Shown one piece after another: positions 1 to 12,923 of a DNA stretch of 64,000 nucleotides (the first letter of the stretch is position 1; each line of letters begins with the position of its first letter). Source of the stretch: Sweltsa coloradensis. Taxonomy: Eukaryota > Arthropoda > Insecta > Plecoptera > Chloroperlidae. The notes beneath the pieces were generated by a model, which worked only from the letters and a program-made list of their open reading frames with translations, did no database searches and had not been told where the DNA came from. The position numbers and the translations under genes were made by a program. The DNA lies in contig JAMZAV010003235.1 of assembly GCA_024449915.1 (NCBI GenBank), positions 1-64,000 on the forward strand, given 5' to 3'.

Positions 1-394
1 AGAAAAGGTATTTATGCTAGCAGGCAATATGTGCCAAATTTCAATGATGCATTGCGCACGCAATTTGATCTCTCCTAAGCATATGAAGAACTTCTATCAT
101 ATGATAACGGCGATAAACTTTCCAAATTTCTCATCCATTGTAATCTATTTAACAAAATTTAATTCACATCTTACACATTTGTTTCTTTTCTTTATTTTTC
201 ATTTACATACATAACTTTTATTTTGCTATTACTTTCTCATCATCAATTTATTTTGTTATTATACACTTAAAAAAACAATCTAATCATCAAACATACCTGC
301 ATTCACTCTTCTCATTTCCTTTCATTCACAGGCGGCGCAATATGACCTAACCGGTTGAAGCGCCCTAGTTTCTCACGTCGTCGTCGTCGTCGTC
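1..394 (+). pseudogene. LINE 3' end fragment (copy F0)
   Basis: Matches, on the opposite strand, the terminal part of the non-LTR element at 43,950-46,735: the last codons of its RNase H/zinc-finger-like region, an AT-rich 3' UTR and the terminal motif GCAATATGACCTAACCGG followed by a (GTC)n tail near 378-395. It begins at the window edge with an internal deletion, so no reading frame survives. It is followed directly by a satellite monomer. This is the leftmost copy of a 3' fragment that recurs at 561, 2,190 and 12,924. Confidence 0.8.
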
Positions 395-560
395 TAGCCC
401 GTGTCCTCCGTGTCTTGGTTCTGTCCAGCACGGGTCTCTGTTCTGACCAGCACGGGTCTGAACCACACCCCCCTCCTCCCCCTACCCGTGGCTGGTTCTG
501 ACTAGCACAGGACTTTCCTTTCCCCTTGCCGTCTAGATTCCAGTGAGAGATCATGTTCTA
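395..560 (+). repeat. Single satellite monomer between LINE fragments
   Basis: One copy of the roughly 172-bp monomer: CCGTGTCCTCCGTGTC, a doubled AGCACGGGTCTG block, a pyrimidine-rich CCCCCTACCCGTGGCTG stretch, and an end near GAGAGATCATGTTCTAG. It links LINE fragment F0 to F1, so the array alternates LINE and satellite. Confidence 0.85.
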
Positions 561-1655
561 GCACAGAGCCGATATATATTTGACCTTTGTCGTTTTGATA
601 AAACTTACTTGCGATAGTGTATTCAAATACTTTAGAAAGATTGCCATGAACATCAAGGTTTACTTGGTATTCACAGATTTGCTCCAAAATTTACAACAAG
701 GTGAAGGCCTTTATTGCTCCACCTTTACTGAACGTTTCAGGGTAAGGACGTGTGTTCATTTTGCACGCAGAGTATTCGCCATCGTGAAGCTCTTAAATCA
801 TTCTACGCTGCGTTTGGAGAATACCTTTGTGTTCAGATAGCTAAGTTCACTTCAAGCATAAAACTCTGTATTCTAGTCATCATTGGTACCAAGACATCCA
901 TTCTATTTATGTAAAAACTAACCTCTAAGGGAATTTAGCGTTTTGTTGGATACTCGGACACGTGGGATAGAGGGAAATGAACACGCTGATCGGGCTCTAG
1001 GAAACTTCCCAGCGTCGCGACGTTGATTCATCTAGTTCCCGTTTCCGATGTCAAAGTGGATACAAGCAACGGTGTTGGATTGCGACAAGCATCGTGGGTG
1101 TGTTGCCCAAATAACAAATTGCATAGTGTGATGCCACATTTACTAACAAAATTCGTCCACCTACGTCTCGACTCTCACGTAGAGAAGAGTGGTATTGTCT
1201 AAATTCGTATAGGGCCCTACACGGCTAACCACGGATATCTCTTACCAGAGAAAGGTTATTCCATATGTGACAATGTGATGTACCTTTAACCGTGCATCAT
1301 ATGCTAGCAGAATGTGCCAATATGATGCATTGCGCACGCAATTTGATTCTCCCAATCATATGAAGAACTTCTATCTATGATACGCGAAAACTTCTAAATT
1401 TCTCATCCATTGTAATCTATTTAACAAAATTTAATTCACACTTACACATTTGTCTTTTCTTTATTTCATTTACATACATAACTTTATTTTGCTATTACTT
1501 TCTCTCATCAATTTATTGTTATTTACACTTAGAAAACAATCTAATCATCACACATACCGCATTCACTCTTCTCATTTCCTTTACATTCACAGGCGGCGCA
1601 ATTTCCTAACCGGTTTAAGCGCCCAGTTTCTCACGTCGTCGTCGTCGTCGTCTAG
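561..1655 (+). pseudogene. LINE 3' end fragment (copy F1), RNase H region
   Basis: Degraded copy of the RNase H half and 3' UTR of the window's LINE. It starts at GAGCCGATATATATTTGACC, the same place where F2 and F3 start, and ends in a (GTC)n tail near 1,636-1,652. Many small deletions relative to the copies at 12,924 and 44,168 break all frames; recognisable pieces include the region encoding the GHVGIEGNEHAD-type motif near 960-1,000. It cannot make an active protein. Some breaks may be sequencing error, because neighbouring satellite units show the same indel noise. Confidence 0.8.
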
Positions 1656-2189
1656 CCCGTGTCCTCCGGTCTGGTTCTGTCCAGCACGGGTCCTGTTCTG
1701 ACCAGCACGGGTCTGGACCACACCCCTTCCTCCCCCTACCCGTGGCTGGTTATAACTAGCACAGGACTTTCCTCCCCCTTGCCGTCTAGATGCCAGCGAG
1801 TGATCATGTTCTAGCTTTAGCCCGTGTCCTCCGTGTCTGGTGTTCTGTCCACACGGGTCTTTTGCTGTTCTGACCAGCACTGGTCTGGACCACACCCTTT
1901 TCCCCCTACCCGTGGCTGGTTCTGACTAGCATAGGACTTTGCCTCGGCTTTCCCTCCGCCTTGTCAGTCCTGAGATTCCAGTGAGTGAGTATCATGTTCT
2001 AGCTTTAGGCCCTGTCCTCCCGTGTCTGGTTCGTCCCAGCACGGGTGCTGTTCTTGACCAGCAACGGTCTGATACCACTTACCCCTTTCCCTCGCCCCTA
2101 GAACCCGTGGCTGGTTCTGACTAGCATGAGGACCTTTCCTCCCGCTTGCCGGTCTTAGATTCCTAGTGAGATTTTAGATCATGTTCTAC
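1656..2189 (+). repeat. Satellite block, about three monomers
   Basis: About three head-to-tail monomers of the same satellite, each with the CCGTGTCCTCCGTGTC start and CCAGTGAGNGATCATGTT end. It separates LINE fragments F1 and F2. Small insertions are frequent. Confidence 0.85.
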
Positions 2190-3440
2190 GCGGACTTCAA
2201 GCCGATTATTATATTTGACCTTTGTCGGTTTGATAAAAACTCTACTTGCGATAGTTTATTCAAAATAAACTTTGAGAAAAGAAAAAAAAAAGAATTTGCC
2301 ATGAACATCAAAGGTTTACTTTTGGTATTCACTAGATGGGCTCCATAAATTGACAACATAGGTTGGAAGTGCTTTTATTGCTCCTCAACCTTAACGATAC
2401 GTTTCAGGCTAAGCGACGTGTGGTTTCAGTTTTCACTGCTAGAGTTATTTCGCCTATCCGTGAAGCTCTTAAATGACGATTCTAGCGCTGTCGTTGTGGG
2501 AATACCTTTTGTGTTCAGATAGTCTTAGTTCACTTCAAGCTGATAAACTCATGTATTCTAGTCATCATTTGGTATCAAGCCATCCAATTCTATTTAGAAA
2601 AACTAACCTCTAGAGGGATATATAATAGAGTTTTGTGGATACCTCGGACATCGTGGCATAGAGGGTAAATGAACACGCTGATCGGCTGCTGAAGGAGCTT
2701 CCCCAGCGTCGGACGACGTTGATTTCAATTCTAGTTCGGCGCGTTCCAGATGTCAAGAGTGATGACAAGCAGATTGTTGGATTTGCGACAAGCATCGGGG
2801 GATGTGTTTGCTAAAATAACCAATTGCAATAGTGTGATGCCCACATTGACTAAGCAAAATTCGTCGCACCTACTCTCGCCTCGACTGCTCACTAGATGAA
2901 GAGTTGGTATTGTCTAGAATTCGTATAGGCGCTATACACGCCTACACACGGATATCTCTTAACCTAGAGAAACGGTTATTCGCCATTGTGCCACATGATA
3001 ATCCATTGTGAATGTATGTCGCCTTTAACGCGTGCATCACATCTAGCAGTAATGTGCCAAATTGGTATGTCATTGCGCACGCACTTTGATCTCTCCCAAT
3101 CATATGAAAGTAACTTCTATGCATATAGATAAGGCGACAACTTTCTAAATTTCTCATCCATTGTAATCTATTTACAAAATTTATTCACATCTGACACATT
3201 TAGTTTCTTTTTCGCATTTTTTTCATTTACATACATAACTTTTATTTTGCTTGTATTACGTTCTCAAAATATAAAAAAAATCAATTTTCGTTTGTTATTT
3301 TATACACTTAGAAAGAAAGCACTCTAATCATCACACATACCTGCATTCACTCTTCTCATTTCCTTTCATTCACAGCGTAGCGGCAATTATGACCTAACCG
3401 GTTGATAGCGCCCTAGTTTTTCTCAAAAAAATCGTCGTCC
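2190..3440 (+). pseudogene. LINE 3' end fragment (copy F2), RNase H region
   Basis: Third copy of the RNase H/3' UTR fragment with the same 5' junction as F1 and F3, here with many single-base and short insertions (for example the A-run near 2,280 and extra bases about every 10-20 nt). The 3' end has the shared tail and a damaged GTC run with inserted A and G homopolymers near 3,425-3,450. No usable reading frame remains. The insertion-rich damage is unlike ordinary decay. Confidence 0.8.
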
Positions 3441-6400
3441 GGGGGGGACGTCGTCGTCTAGCCCGTGTCCTCGCGTGTCTGTTCTGTCCAGCCTACGGGT
3501 CTGTCCTGTTCTGTACGTCCAGCACGGGTCTGGACCACACCCCTTTCCTCCCCCTGACCCGTGGCTGGTTCTGACTAGCATGAGGAACTTTTTCCTCCCT
3601 TGCCGTCCTAGATTCCTAGTGAGAGATCATGTTCTGAAGCTTTTGCCCGTGTCCTCCGTGGCTGAGTTCTGTTCCAGCATCGGTTCTGTTGCTGTTCTGA
3701 AACCTAGGCACGGGTCTGGACTCACACCCCTTTGTCCTCCCGCCTCCCCGTGGCTGGTTCTGACTTAGGCATAGGACTTATTCCTCCCCCTTAGGCCGTC
3801 TAATTCCAGTGAGAGATCTATGTTCTAGCTCTAGGGCCACGTGTCCTCCGTGTCTTGGTTTCTGTCGGCAGCACGGTCCTGTTCTGACACAAGCCGGTCT
3901 GGAGCCACACCTCCTTTCCCTCCCCCTACCCGTGGGCTGGTTCTGAACTATCATAGGACATTTCCTCCCCTTGCCGTCTTAGATTCGCAGTGAGAGGATC
4001 ATGTTCTAGCTTTAGCCGCGTGTCCTCCGTGTCTGGTTCTGTCCAGCATCGTGGGTCTGTTGCTGTTGCTGTAGCCAGCTGACGGGTCCTGGACCACACC
4101 CCTGTTCCTCCAGCCTATACCCGTTGGCTGGTTCTGACATAGGCATAGGTACTTTCTCCCTTGCGCGTCTAGATTCCAGTGATAGATCATGTTCTTAGCT
4201 GTAGCTCCCGTGTCCTCAGTGTCTGTTCTGTCGCACCCAGGGTCATGTTCTTGTACCAGCACGGGTTCTGGGACCACACCCCTTTCCTTCCGCCCTACTC
4301 CGTGGCTGGTTTTTCTGACTAGCATAGGACTTTCTCCCCTTGCCGTCGTAGTATTCCAGTGAGAGATCATGTTCTACTAGCTTTAGGCCAGTGTCCTCCG
4401 TGTCTGGTTCTGTCCAGGCACGGGTCTGTTGCTGTTCTGAACCAGGCATCGGGTCTGGAAGCGCTACATGCCCCTTCCCTCCCGCCTACCGCGTGGCTGG
4501 TTTCTTACTAACATAGTGACTTCTCCCTCTCCCTTGCCGTCTAGATTCCAGTGAGAATTCTATGTTTCTAACTTTAGCCGCGTGTCCTCCGTGTCTGGTT
4601 CTGTCCAGCTAGCGGTCTGTTGGCTGTTCTGACCAGCAGCGGGTCTGGACCACTACACCCTTTCCTCCGCCCTACGCCGGAGCTGGTTCTGACTAGCATA
4701 GGACTTTCCTTTCCCCTTGCCGGTCTTGAGATTCCAGTGTATAGATCATGTTCTGAAGCTTTAGCCGGGCGTGTCCTCCGTGTCTGGTTCTGTGCGGCAG
4801 TCACGGGTCTGTTCATGACTCCAGGCTTTATCGGGTTCTGGACACACGCCCCTCTTTCCTTCCGCCCTACCCGTGGCTGGTTTTCTGACTAGCATGGACT
4901 GTTCCTCCCCCTTGCGCGCCTCTTAGATCCAAGTGAGTAGTATCATTTTCTAGGCTTTATCGGCCTGTCCGTCGTGTCTGGTTCTGTCCAGGCACGGGTC
5001 TATCTTTGGGCTGTTCTGACGCAGGCACGGGGTCTGGACCTACACCGCTTCCTCCCCCTACCCGTGGGCTGGTTCTGACCTGAGTTCTATAGAACTTTTC
5101 CTCCCTTGTTCCGTCTAGATTCCAGTGTAGAGATCATGTTTCTAAGCTGTAGGCCCGTGTCCCTCCGTTTCTGGTTCTGTCCACACGGGTCTGTTTCTGA
5201 CAGGCACGGGTCTTGGACACACCCCTTTCCTTTTCCTCCCCCTACTCGCGTTGGCTGGTTCTGACTAGCATGGATTTTTCCTCCGCTTGCCGTCTTAGAT
5301 TCCAGTGAGGAGTATCATGTTCTAGTCTTTAAGCCCGGTCCTCCGTGTCATGGTTGCTGTCCACTACAGGGTCCTGATTGCTGTTCTGGACCAGCGACGG
5401 GTCTGGACCACACGCCCCTTCCTCCCCTATACCCGTGGCTGGTTCCTTACTTAACATAGGACTTTCGCTCCCGCTTGCGTCCAGAATTCAGTGAGAGATC
5501 ATGTTTCTAAGCTTTAGCCCGTTTCCTCACGTGTACTGGTTTCTGTCCAGCACGGGGTCTGTTGCGTGTTCTGACCAGTCACGGGTCTGGACGAGACACC
5601 CCTTTCCTCCCGCCTTACCCGAGGGCTGGTTCTGACTAGCAGTATATGGACTTTTCCTCGCCCTTAGCCGTCTAGATTCAGTGAGAGATCATGTTCTAGC
5701 TTTAGTCCCGTGTGCCTCCGTGTCTTGGTTCTGTCCAGCACGGGGTCTAGTTCTGACGGCAGCAGCCGGGTCTGTTAACCATACCACCCCTTTCGCTCCC
5801 CCTACCCATTGCTGGTTCTGACGTAGCATAGGACTGTTCCTCCTCCTTGCCGTGCTAGATCTCAGTAAGTAGTATCTATGTTCTGAGGCTTTAGCCCGTG
5901 GCCTCCGTGTCTGGTTTTCTGTCGCAGCTACGGGTCTGATTTTGCTGTCTGAACCAGCACGGTCCTGGTACCGACTACCGGGCTTTCCTCCCCTACCGTG
6001 CTGGTTCTGACTAGCATGAGGACTTTCCTCCCGCCTGCCGTCCTAGGTATTCCGTGAGAGATCACTGTTTCTAAGTAGCTTTAGGCCCGTGTCTCCGTGT
6101 CTGGTCTGTCCAGCACGGGTCTGTTCTGACCATAGCATCGGGTCTGACGCCTTACACCCCTTCCTCCCGCCTACCTGGCTGTTCTGACTAGCGATAGGAC
6201 TTTCCTCCCCTTGCCGTCTTAGATTTCCAGTGAGAGATCATGTTCTGAAGGCTTAGGCCCGTGTCCTCGACACGTGTCTGCGTTCTGTCAGTCACGGGTC
6301 CTGTTGCTGTTCTGACGCACTTAGCGGGTCTGGAACTACACCCCTTCCTCCCCCTTCGTACCCCGCGTGGCTGGTTCTGACTAGCTATAGGAACTTTCCT

Positions 6401-9400
6401 TGATCTCCCCTTGCCGTGCTAGATTCGCAGTGAGAGATATTGTTTCTAGCTTTAGCCCGTGGCCTCCGTGTCTGGTTCTTTCCAGGAACGGGTCTGTTCT
6501 GACCAGCACGGTCTGGACCACACCCTTTGCCTCCCCTATACCCGTGGCTGGTTCTGACTAGCATAGGTTACTTTTAAAAAAAAAAAAAAATCCGGCCTTG
6601 CCCGTCTAGATTCCTAGTGAGAGATCATGTTTTCTAGCTTTAGTCGCGTGTTCCCTCCGTGTCTGGTTTCTGTCCGGGCAGCACTGGGTTGCTGTTGGCT
6701 GTTCTGACCAGCACGGGGTCTGACCACACCCCCTTCTCCCCCTACCGCGTGGTGGTTCTGACTAGCATAGGAACTTTCCTCCCCCGCTCTTGCCGTCTAA
6801 TCCCGAGTGAGAAGCTTCATTTCTAGGCTTGTAAAAAAAAAGGACACTTGTCCTCCGTGTCTGGTTCTGTCGCAGCACGGGTCTGTGGCTGTTCTGACCA
6901 GCACGGGTCTGGACGCACACCCCTTTCCTCCCCGCTCCCGCTCGTGGCTGGTTCGACTAGCATAGGACTTTCCTCTCCCCTTGCGTCTAATTCGCAGTGA
7001 GAGATCATGTTCTAGCTTTAGCCCTGTCCTCTCGTTCTGGGTCTGTCCCCAGCACGGTCTGTTCTGATGCAGCACGGGTCTGGATGCCACACCCCTTGTC
7101 GCTCCCCCTCTACCGGGGGCTGGTTCTGACTACATAGGACTTTCCTCCCTTTGCCGTCTAGATTCCAGTGGAGATCATGTTCTTAGCTTTAGCCCGTGTC
7201 CTCCGTGTCTGGTCTGTCCAGCACGGGTCTGTTGCTGTTGTCTGGACGCTAGCACGGGTGCCTGGACCACCCCCTTTCGTCTCCCCCTCTCCCCGGGCTG
7301 GTTCTGACTAGCATAGGACTTTCGCTCCCGCTTGCCGTCTAGATTCCAGTGATAGATCATGTTCCTAGCTGGTAGCCCTGTCCTCCGTGTCTGGTTTACT
7401 GTCCCAGGCACGGGTTCTGGCCTAACGACCCCTTTCCTCCCCTCTACCCTGGCTGGTTCTCGGACTAGCATAGACTATTCCTCCCCTTGGCCGTCTAGAT
7501 TCCAGTGAGAGATCATTGTTCTTAGCTTTAGAGAACGGACCGTGTCCCTCCGTGTCTGGTTCACTGGTCCAGCAGCGGGTCTTGTTTGCTGTTCTGACCT
7601 AGCACGGGTCTGGACCACACCCGCTTCCTCCCCCTACCCTGTGGCTGTTTCTTTACTTAACATAGGACTTTCCTCCCTTAGCTCGTCTAGATTCCAGTGA
7701 GAGAGTCATTTTCTAGCATTTAGCCCTGTCCTCCGTGTCCTGCGTTCTGTCACGCAGCAGCGGGTCTGTTGCTTTCTGAACTTGCAGGCTAGGCGGGGTC
7801 CTGGAGCGACACCAGCCTTTTTTTTTGTCCCTCCCCTACCACGGGAGCTGGTTCTGAATAGCATAGGACTTTCTCTCTCCTCTTGCCGTCTTAGATTCCA
7901 GTGAGAGATAACATGTTCTAGCTTTAGTCCCCTCTCGTGGTCCTCCGTGGCTGGTTCTGTCCAGCACGGGTCTGTTCTGAGACCAGCGACGGGTCTGGAC
8001 GGCACCCCCTTTCTCCCCCATACGCACGTGGCTGGTTTCTGACTGAGCATAGACTTTCCTCCGCCTTGCCGTCTAAGATTCCAGTGAGAGATCATGTTCT
8101 AAGCTTGAGCACCGTGTCCTCCGTGTCTGGTTCTGTCCAGCACGGGTCGCTGCTTGCTGTTCTGACCAGCACGGGTCTGTACCGACACCGGCCTTTCCTC
8201 CGCCCTAAACGCCGTGGGCTGGTTCTGACTAGCATGAGGGTTACTTTCTCCCGTTGCCGTCTAGTATTCAATGTGAGAGATTCATGTTCTAGCTGTAGCC
8301 ATCGTGTCCCTCCGTCTCTGTTCTGTCCAGCACGGGGTCTGTCTGACCAGCACGGTCTGGTACCACACCCTCTTCCTCGCCCCCTAACCCGGTGGGCTGG
8401 TTCTGACTAGCATAGGTAACTTTCCTCCCCTTAGCCGTCTAGATTCCAGTGAGAGATCATGTTCTACTTTAGCCCGTGTCCTCCGTGTCTGGTTTCTGTC
8501 GCAGCACGGGTCTGTTTGCTGTTCTGAACCAGCACGGGGTCTGACCTACTGACCTCTCTCCTCCCTCCTACGCCGTGGCTGGTTCTTTACTTAACATAGG
8601 ACTTTCCTTCCTCCCTTTAGCCCGTGCTTAGATTTCCTAGTGAGAGATCATGTTCTGAAAACTTTAGCCCGTGTCTCGCGTGTCTGTTCTGTCGCAGTCT
8701 TATCGGGTCTGTTGCTGTTCTGACCATAGCCGTACGTGGTGCTGGACGGCACACCCCTTTCCTCCTCCCGCCTAGTATCCCGGGGCTGTTCTGACTAGTC
8801 ATATGACTTTCCTCCCCTTGCCGTCTAGATTCCATTGAGAGATCATGTTCTTAAATAGCTTTAGCCCGTAGTCCTCCGTGTCTGGTTCTGTCGCTAGCAC
8901 TGGTCTGTCTGACCAGCACGGGTCTGTACCACACCCTTTCCTCCCCCTACTCCGTGGCTGGTTCTGAGGCTAGCATAGGTACTGTCCTCCCCTTGCCTGT
9001 CTAATATTCCAGTAAGAGATCATGTTTCTAGCTTTAGCGCGTGTCCCTCCGTGTCTGTTTCGCTCCAGCATCGGGTCTGTTGCTGTTGCTACTCAGCAGC
9101 GGGTCTGGTTACCACACCCCTTTCGCCTTCCCCCTTACCCGTGGTCTGGTCTCTGACTACATAGGTACTTCCTCTCCCTTGCCGTCTAGATTCCATGAGA
9201 GATCATGTTTCTAGGGCATATTGAGCCGCGTGTCGCTCCGTGCTAGGTTCTGTCTCAGCACGGGTGCTGTTCTGACCAGCACGGTCCATGGACCGACGAC
9301 TCCCTATAGGCCTCCCCCTACCCGTTGGCTGTTCTGACTATCTATGACTATTCCTCCCCCTTGGCCGTCTTAATCTAGTGAGTAGATACATGTTTCCGAA

Positions 9401-12400
9401 GCTTTAGCCCGTGTCCTCCGTGTCTGGTTGCTGTCGCACACGGGTCCTGTTGCTGTTCTGACCAGCCACGTCTGGACGGTCACCCCCCTTTCTCCCCCTA
9501 GCCCGTGTCCTGGTTCTGGGGGACAAGCATAGGACTATTCCGTCCCTTGCCGTCTTAGTATTCGCAGTGAGAGATCATGTTCTAGCTTTAGCCCGTTTCC
9601 TCCGTGTCTGGGTTCTGTCCGAGCCACGGGTTCCTGTTCTGACCAGCACGTGGTCTGACGCACACCCTATTCCTCGCCGGTCTACCCGTGGCCTTGGATT
9701 CTGACTAGGCAGAGACTTTCCTCCCCTTGCCGTCAGTATATTCCAGTGAGAGATCATGTTTTCTAGCTTTAGCCGTGTCTCTCCGTTCTGTTCTGTCCGC
9801 AGCACGGGTCTGTTTCTGACCTTTAGGCACGGGTCTGGGACGAGCCACACCCTTTCCTCAAACTAAACCCGTGGCTGTTCTGATAAAAAAAAAGCATAGG
9901 ACTTTCGCTCCCCTTGCCGTCTATTATTCCAGTGAGAGATCATGTTCTACGCTTTAGCCCGTGCCTGCGTCGTGTCCTGTTTTCTGTCCAGCACGCGTCT
10001 TGATTCTGACGGCAGCAGCGGGTCCTGGACCACCCCTTTCCTCCCCGCTAACCGCGGCTGTTGCCTGACTAGCAGTAGGGACTTTCCTCCCCCCTTGCGC
10101 GTCTAGTATTCCAAGTGAGAGATCATGTCTAGCCTTTAGCCCGTGGCCCTCCGTGTCTGGTTCTGTCCAGGCGTACTGGTTCTGTCTGACCGGGGCCGCA
10201 CGGGTCTGGACCACACCGCCTTCCTCCCCTACTCGTGGCTTGTTCTGTACTACATAGTACTTTCCTCTCTCCCCTTGCGCGTCCTAGTTCGATTGAGTAG
10301 ATCATGTTCTAGGCTTTAGCCGTGTCCTCTCGTGTCTTGGTTCTGTCTGCAGCACGGGATCGTTGCTGTTTCTGACCAGCACGGGTCTGGACCGGACATC
10401 CCCTTTCCTCCGCCCTAACCGTGGCCTGGTTCCTGACTAGCATAGGTACATTTTCGCTCCGCTTTGGCCGTCTAGATTCCAGTGAGAGTCATGTTCTGTA
10501 CAAGTAGGCTTTAGCTCTCGTGTCCTCTGTGTCTGTTCTGGGGTCCTAGGCTACGGGTCTGGTTCTGACTCAGCACGGTCTGACCACACCCCATTCCTCC
10601 CCCTTACGCGCGTGGCTGGTTCTGGTGACTGTAGCCCATAGGACTTCCTCCCTTGCCGTCTATATTCGCAGTGAGGTAGGATCATGTTCTAGCTTAGGCC
10701 TCGTGTCCTCCGTGTCTGGTTCTGTCCAGCACGGGTCTGTTGTGTGCTGGGGGGTTCTGTCCCGCTACGTCTGACCCCACCCCTTCGCTACGGCCTCCAT
10801 ACCCGTGGCTGGTTCTGACTAGCATAGGTACTTTCGCTCCGCCTTGACGTCCTAGATTCCAGTGAGAGTATCATGTTCTAAGTCTTTATAGCCCGTGTCC
10901 TCCGTGTCTGGTTCTGGTTCCCAAGCATACCGGGGGGAGGGGGGTCTGCTTGCTGTTTCTGACCTAGCGACGGGTCGGTACCACTACCCTTTCCTTTCCT
11001 CCCTCCTACCTCTGTGGCTGGTTCTGGGGACTAAGCTAGGACTTTCCTCCCTGCCGTCTATATTTCCAGTGAGAGATCATGTTCTGAAGCTTTAGCCCGT
11101 GTCCTGTCCGTGTCTGTTCTGTTCCAGCACGGTCTGTTGGCTGTTCTGTACCAGGCACGGGTCTGGACACACCCCTTTCTCCTCCTATCCCGTTGGCTGG
11201 TTCTGACTAGCATAGGATACTTTGCCTCGCCTTGGTCCGTCTAGATTTCCAGTGAGAGATTCAGTCTAGCTTTAAGCCCGTGTCCGCCGTGTCTGGTTCT
11301 GTCCAGCACGGTCTGTCATGTTCTGACGCAGCACTGGGTCTGGACGCACCACCCTTTCCTGCCGTCGCTACCCGTGGCTGGTTCTGACTAGCAAATAGAC
11401 TGTTCCTCCCTCCCCTTGCCGTCTAGATTCCAGTGAGTTTAGTATCATGTTCTAGCTTTAAGCCCGTGTCCTCGGGCGTGTCTGGTTCTGTCGCAGCTAC
11501 GGGTCTGTTGCTGTGCATGACCAGGCTCGGGTCTGGACGTACACCCCCTTTTACTCCCCGCTAGCCCGTGCTGGTTCGGGGGGGAGAGCATAGGACTTCC
11601 TCCCCCTTGCGTCTAGATTCGCAGTGAGAGATCAATGTTTCTAGCTTTAGCCGTGTCTCCGTGTCCTGGTTCTGTGCTCACACGGGTCTGTTCTGACCAG
11701 CACGGGTCTGGACCTACACAGCCCTTTCCTCCCCCTACCGTGGCTGTTTCTACTAGGCATAGGACTTTCCTCCCCTTGCCGTCTAGATTCCCGAGTGAGA
11801 GATCGTGATGTTCTAAGCTCTAGCCCGTGTCCTCCGTGGCGGTTCTGATCCAGCTACGGGTGCTGTTCTGAGCGCAGCACGGGTCTGGACGCAGCAACAC
11901 CCTTTCCTCCCCGCTGACCCTCGTGGGCTGGTTCTGGACTGCAGCATAAGGACTTTCTCCCCTTTGCCGTCTAGGATTCCAGTGAGTTAAGATCATGTTC
12001 TAAGCTTTAGCCCGTGTCCCTCCGTGTCTGTTCTGTCCAGCTACGGGTCTGTTCTGACGGGCAGCTACGGTCTGGACCACAACACCCTGTTCCTCCCCTA
12101 CCGCGTGGCGGGGTTCCTTGACGTAGCATAGGACTTTCCTCCCTTGTCCCGTCTGAGATTCCTGTGAGCAGATCATGTTCTAACTTAAGGCCTCGTGTCC
12201 ATCGCGTGTCTGGTTACACTGTCCAGCACGGGTCTGTTCTGACCAGCACGGGTCTTGAAATTCACACCGCGCTTTCCTCCCTCTCTGACCCCGTGGCTGG
12301 TTCTGACTTAGCTATAGGACTTTCTCCCTTGCGCCGTCTAATTCGCAGTTGAGAGATCATAGTCTAGCATTTAGCCCTGTCCCTCCGTGTCTGGTTCTGT

Positions 12401-12923
12401 CTCTCAGCGTACGGGGTCTGTTGCTGTTCTGTCCAGCTACGGGTGCTGGACCACACCCTTTCCTCCCGTCCTAGCCTCGTGGCTGGTTCTGACTACCATA
12501 GGACTTTCCTCCATGCTTGGCCGTCTAGATTCCAGTGAGAGATCATCTTCCTAGCTTTAGCTCGCGGTGGTCCCTCCGTGTCTGGTTCTGATCCACATCG
12601 GGTCTTTGCTGTTCTGACCTAGCAGCGGTCTGGACCACACCCTTTCCTTTCCTCCTCTGACACCGTTGGCTGTTCTGGACTAGCATAGGACTTTCCTCGC
12701 CTTGCCGTCTTTAGATTCCAGTGAGAGATCATGTTCTAAGCTTTTTAGCCCGTGTCTCGCGTGTGCTGGTTCTGTGCAGCACGGTCTGTTCTGTACAAGG
12801 CAGTCGGGTCTGAACCACACCCCTTTCGCTCGCCCCTACCCGTGGCATGTTTGCTGACTAGCATAAGTACTTTCCTCCCCCTTTGGGCTCGTCTTTAGAT
12901 TTCCAGTGAGAGGCATCAGTTCT
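3441..12923 (+). repeat. Main satellite array, about 50 tandem monomers
   Basis: Continuous head-to-tail array of one monomer. Counted from clean copies, the unit is about 172 bp, or about 166 bp when the TTGCTG insertion in the middle is absent. Each unit holds three related blocks of the form TTCTGNCYAGCAYRGG, so it is itself internally repetitive. All units face the same way. Many contain extra bases, short homopolymers (A-runs near 6,568, 6,832 and 9,888; G-runs near 9,510, 10,930 and 11,578) and dinucleotide insertions, so the apparent period is longer, near 180-190 bp. Open frames seen here on either strand are by-products of the repeat. No gene is supported. Confidence 0.95.

Noticed and set aside
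7937..8410. 157-codon plus-strand frame and other open frames inside the satellite
   Set aside because: They lie wholly in tandem monomers, shift from unit to unit and have the same periodic composition; no domain.
3441..12923. CRISPR-like reading of the regularly spaced array
   Set aside because: Units are about 172 bp with no alternating short repeat and unique spacer; it is a eukaryotic satellite.
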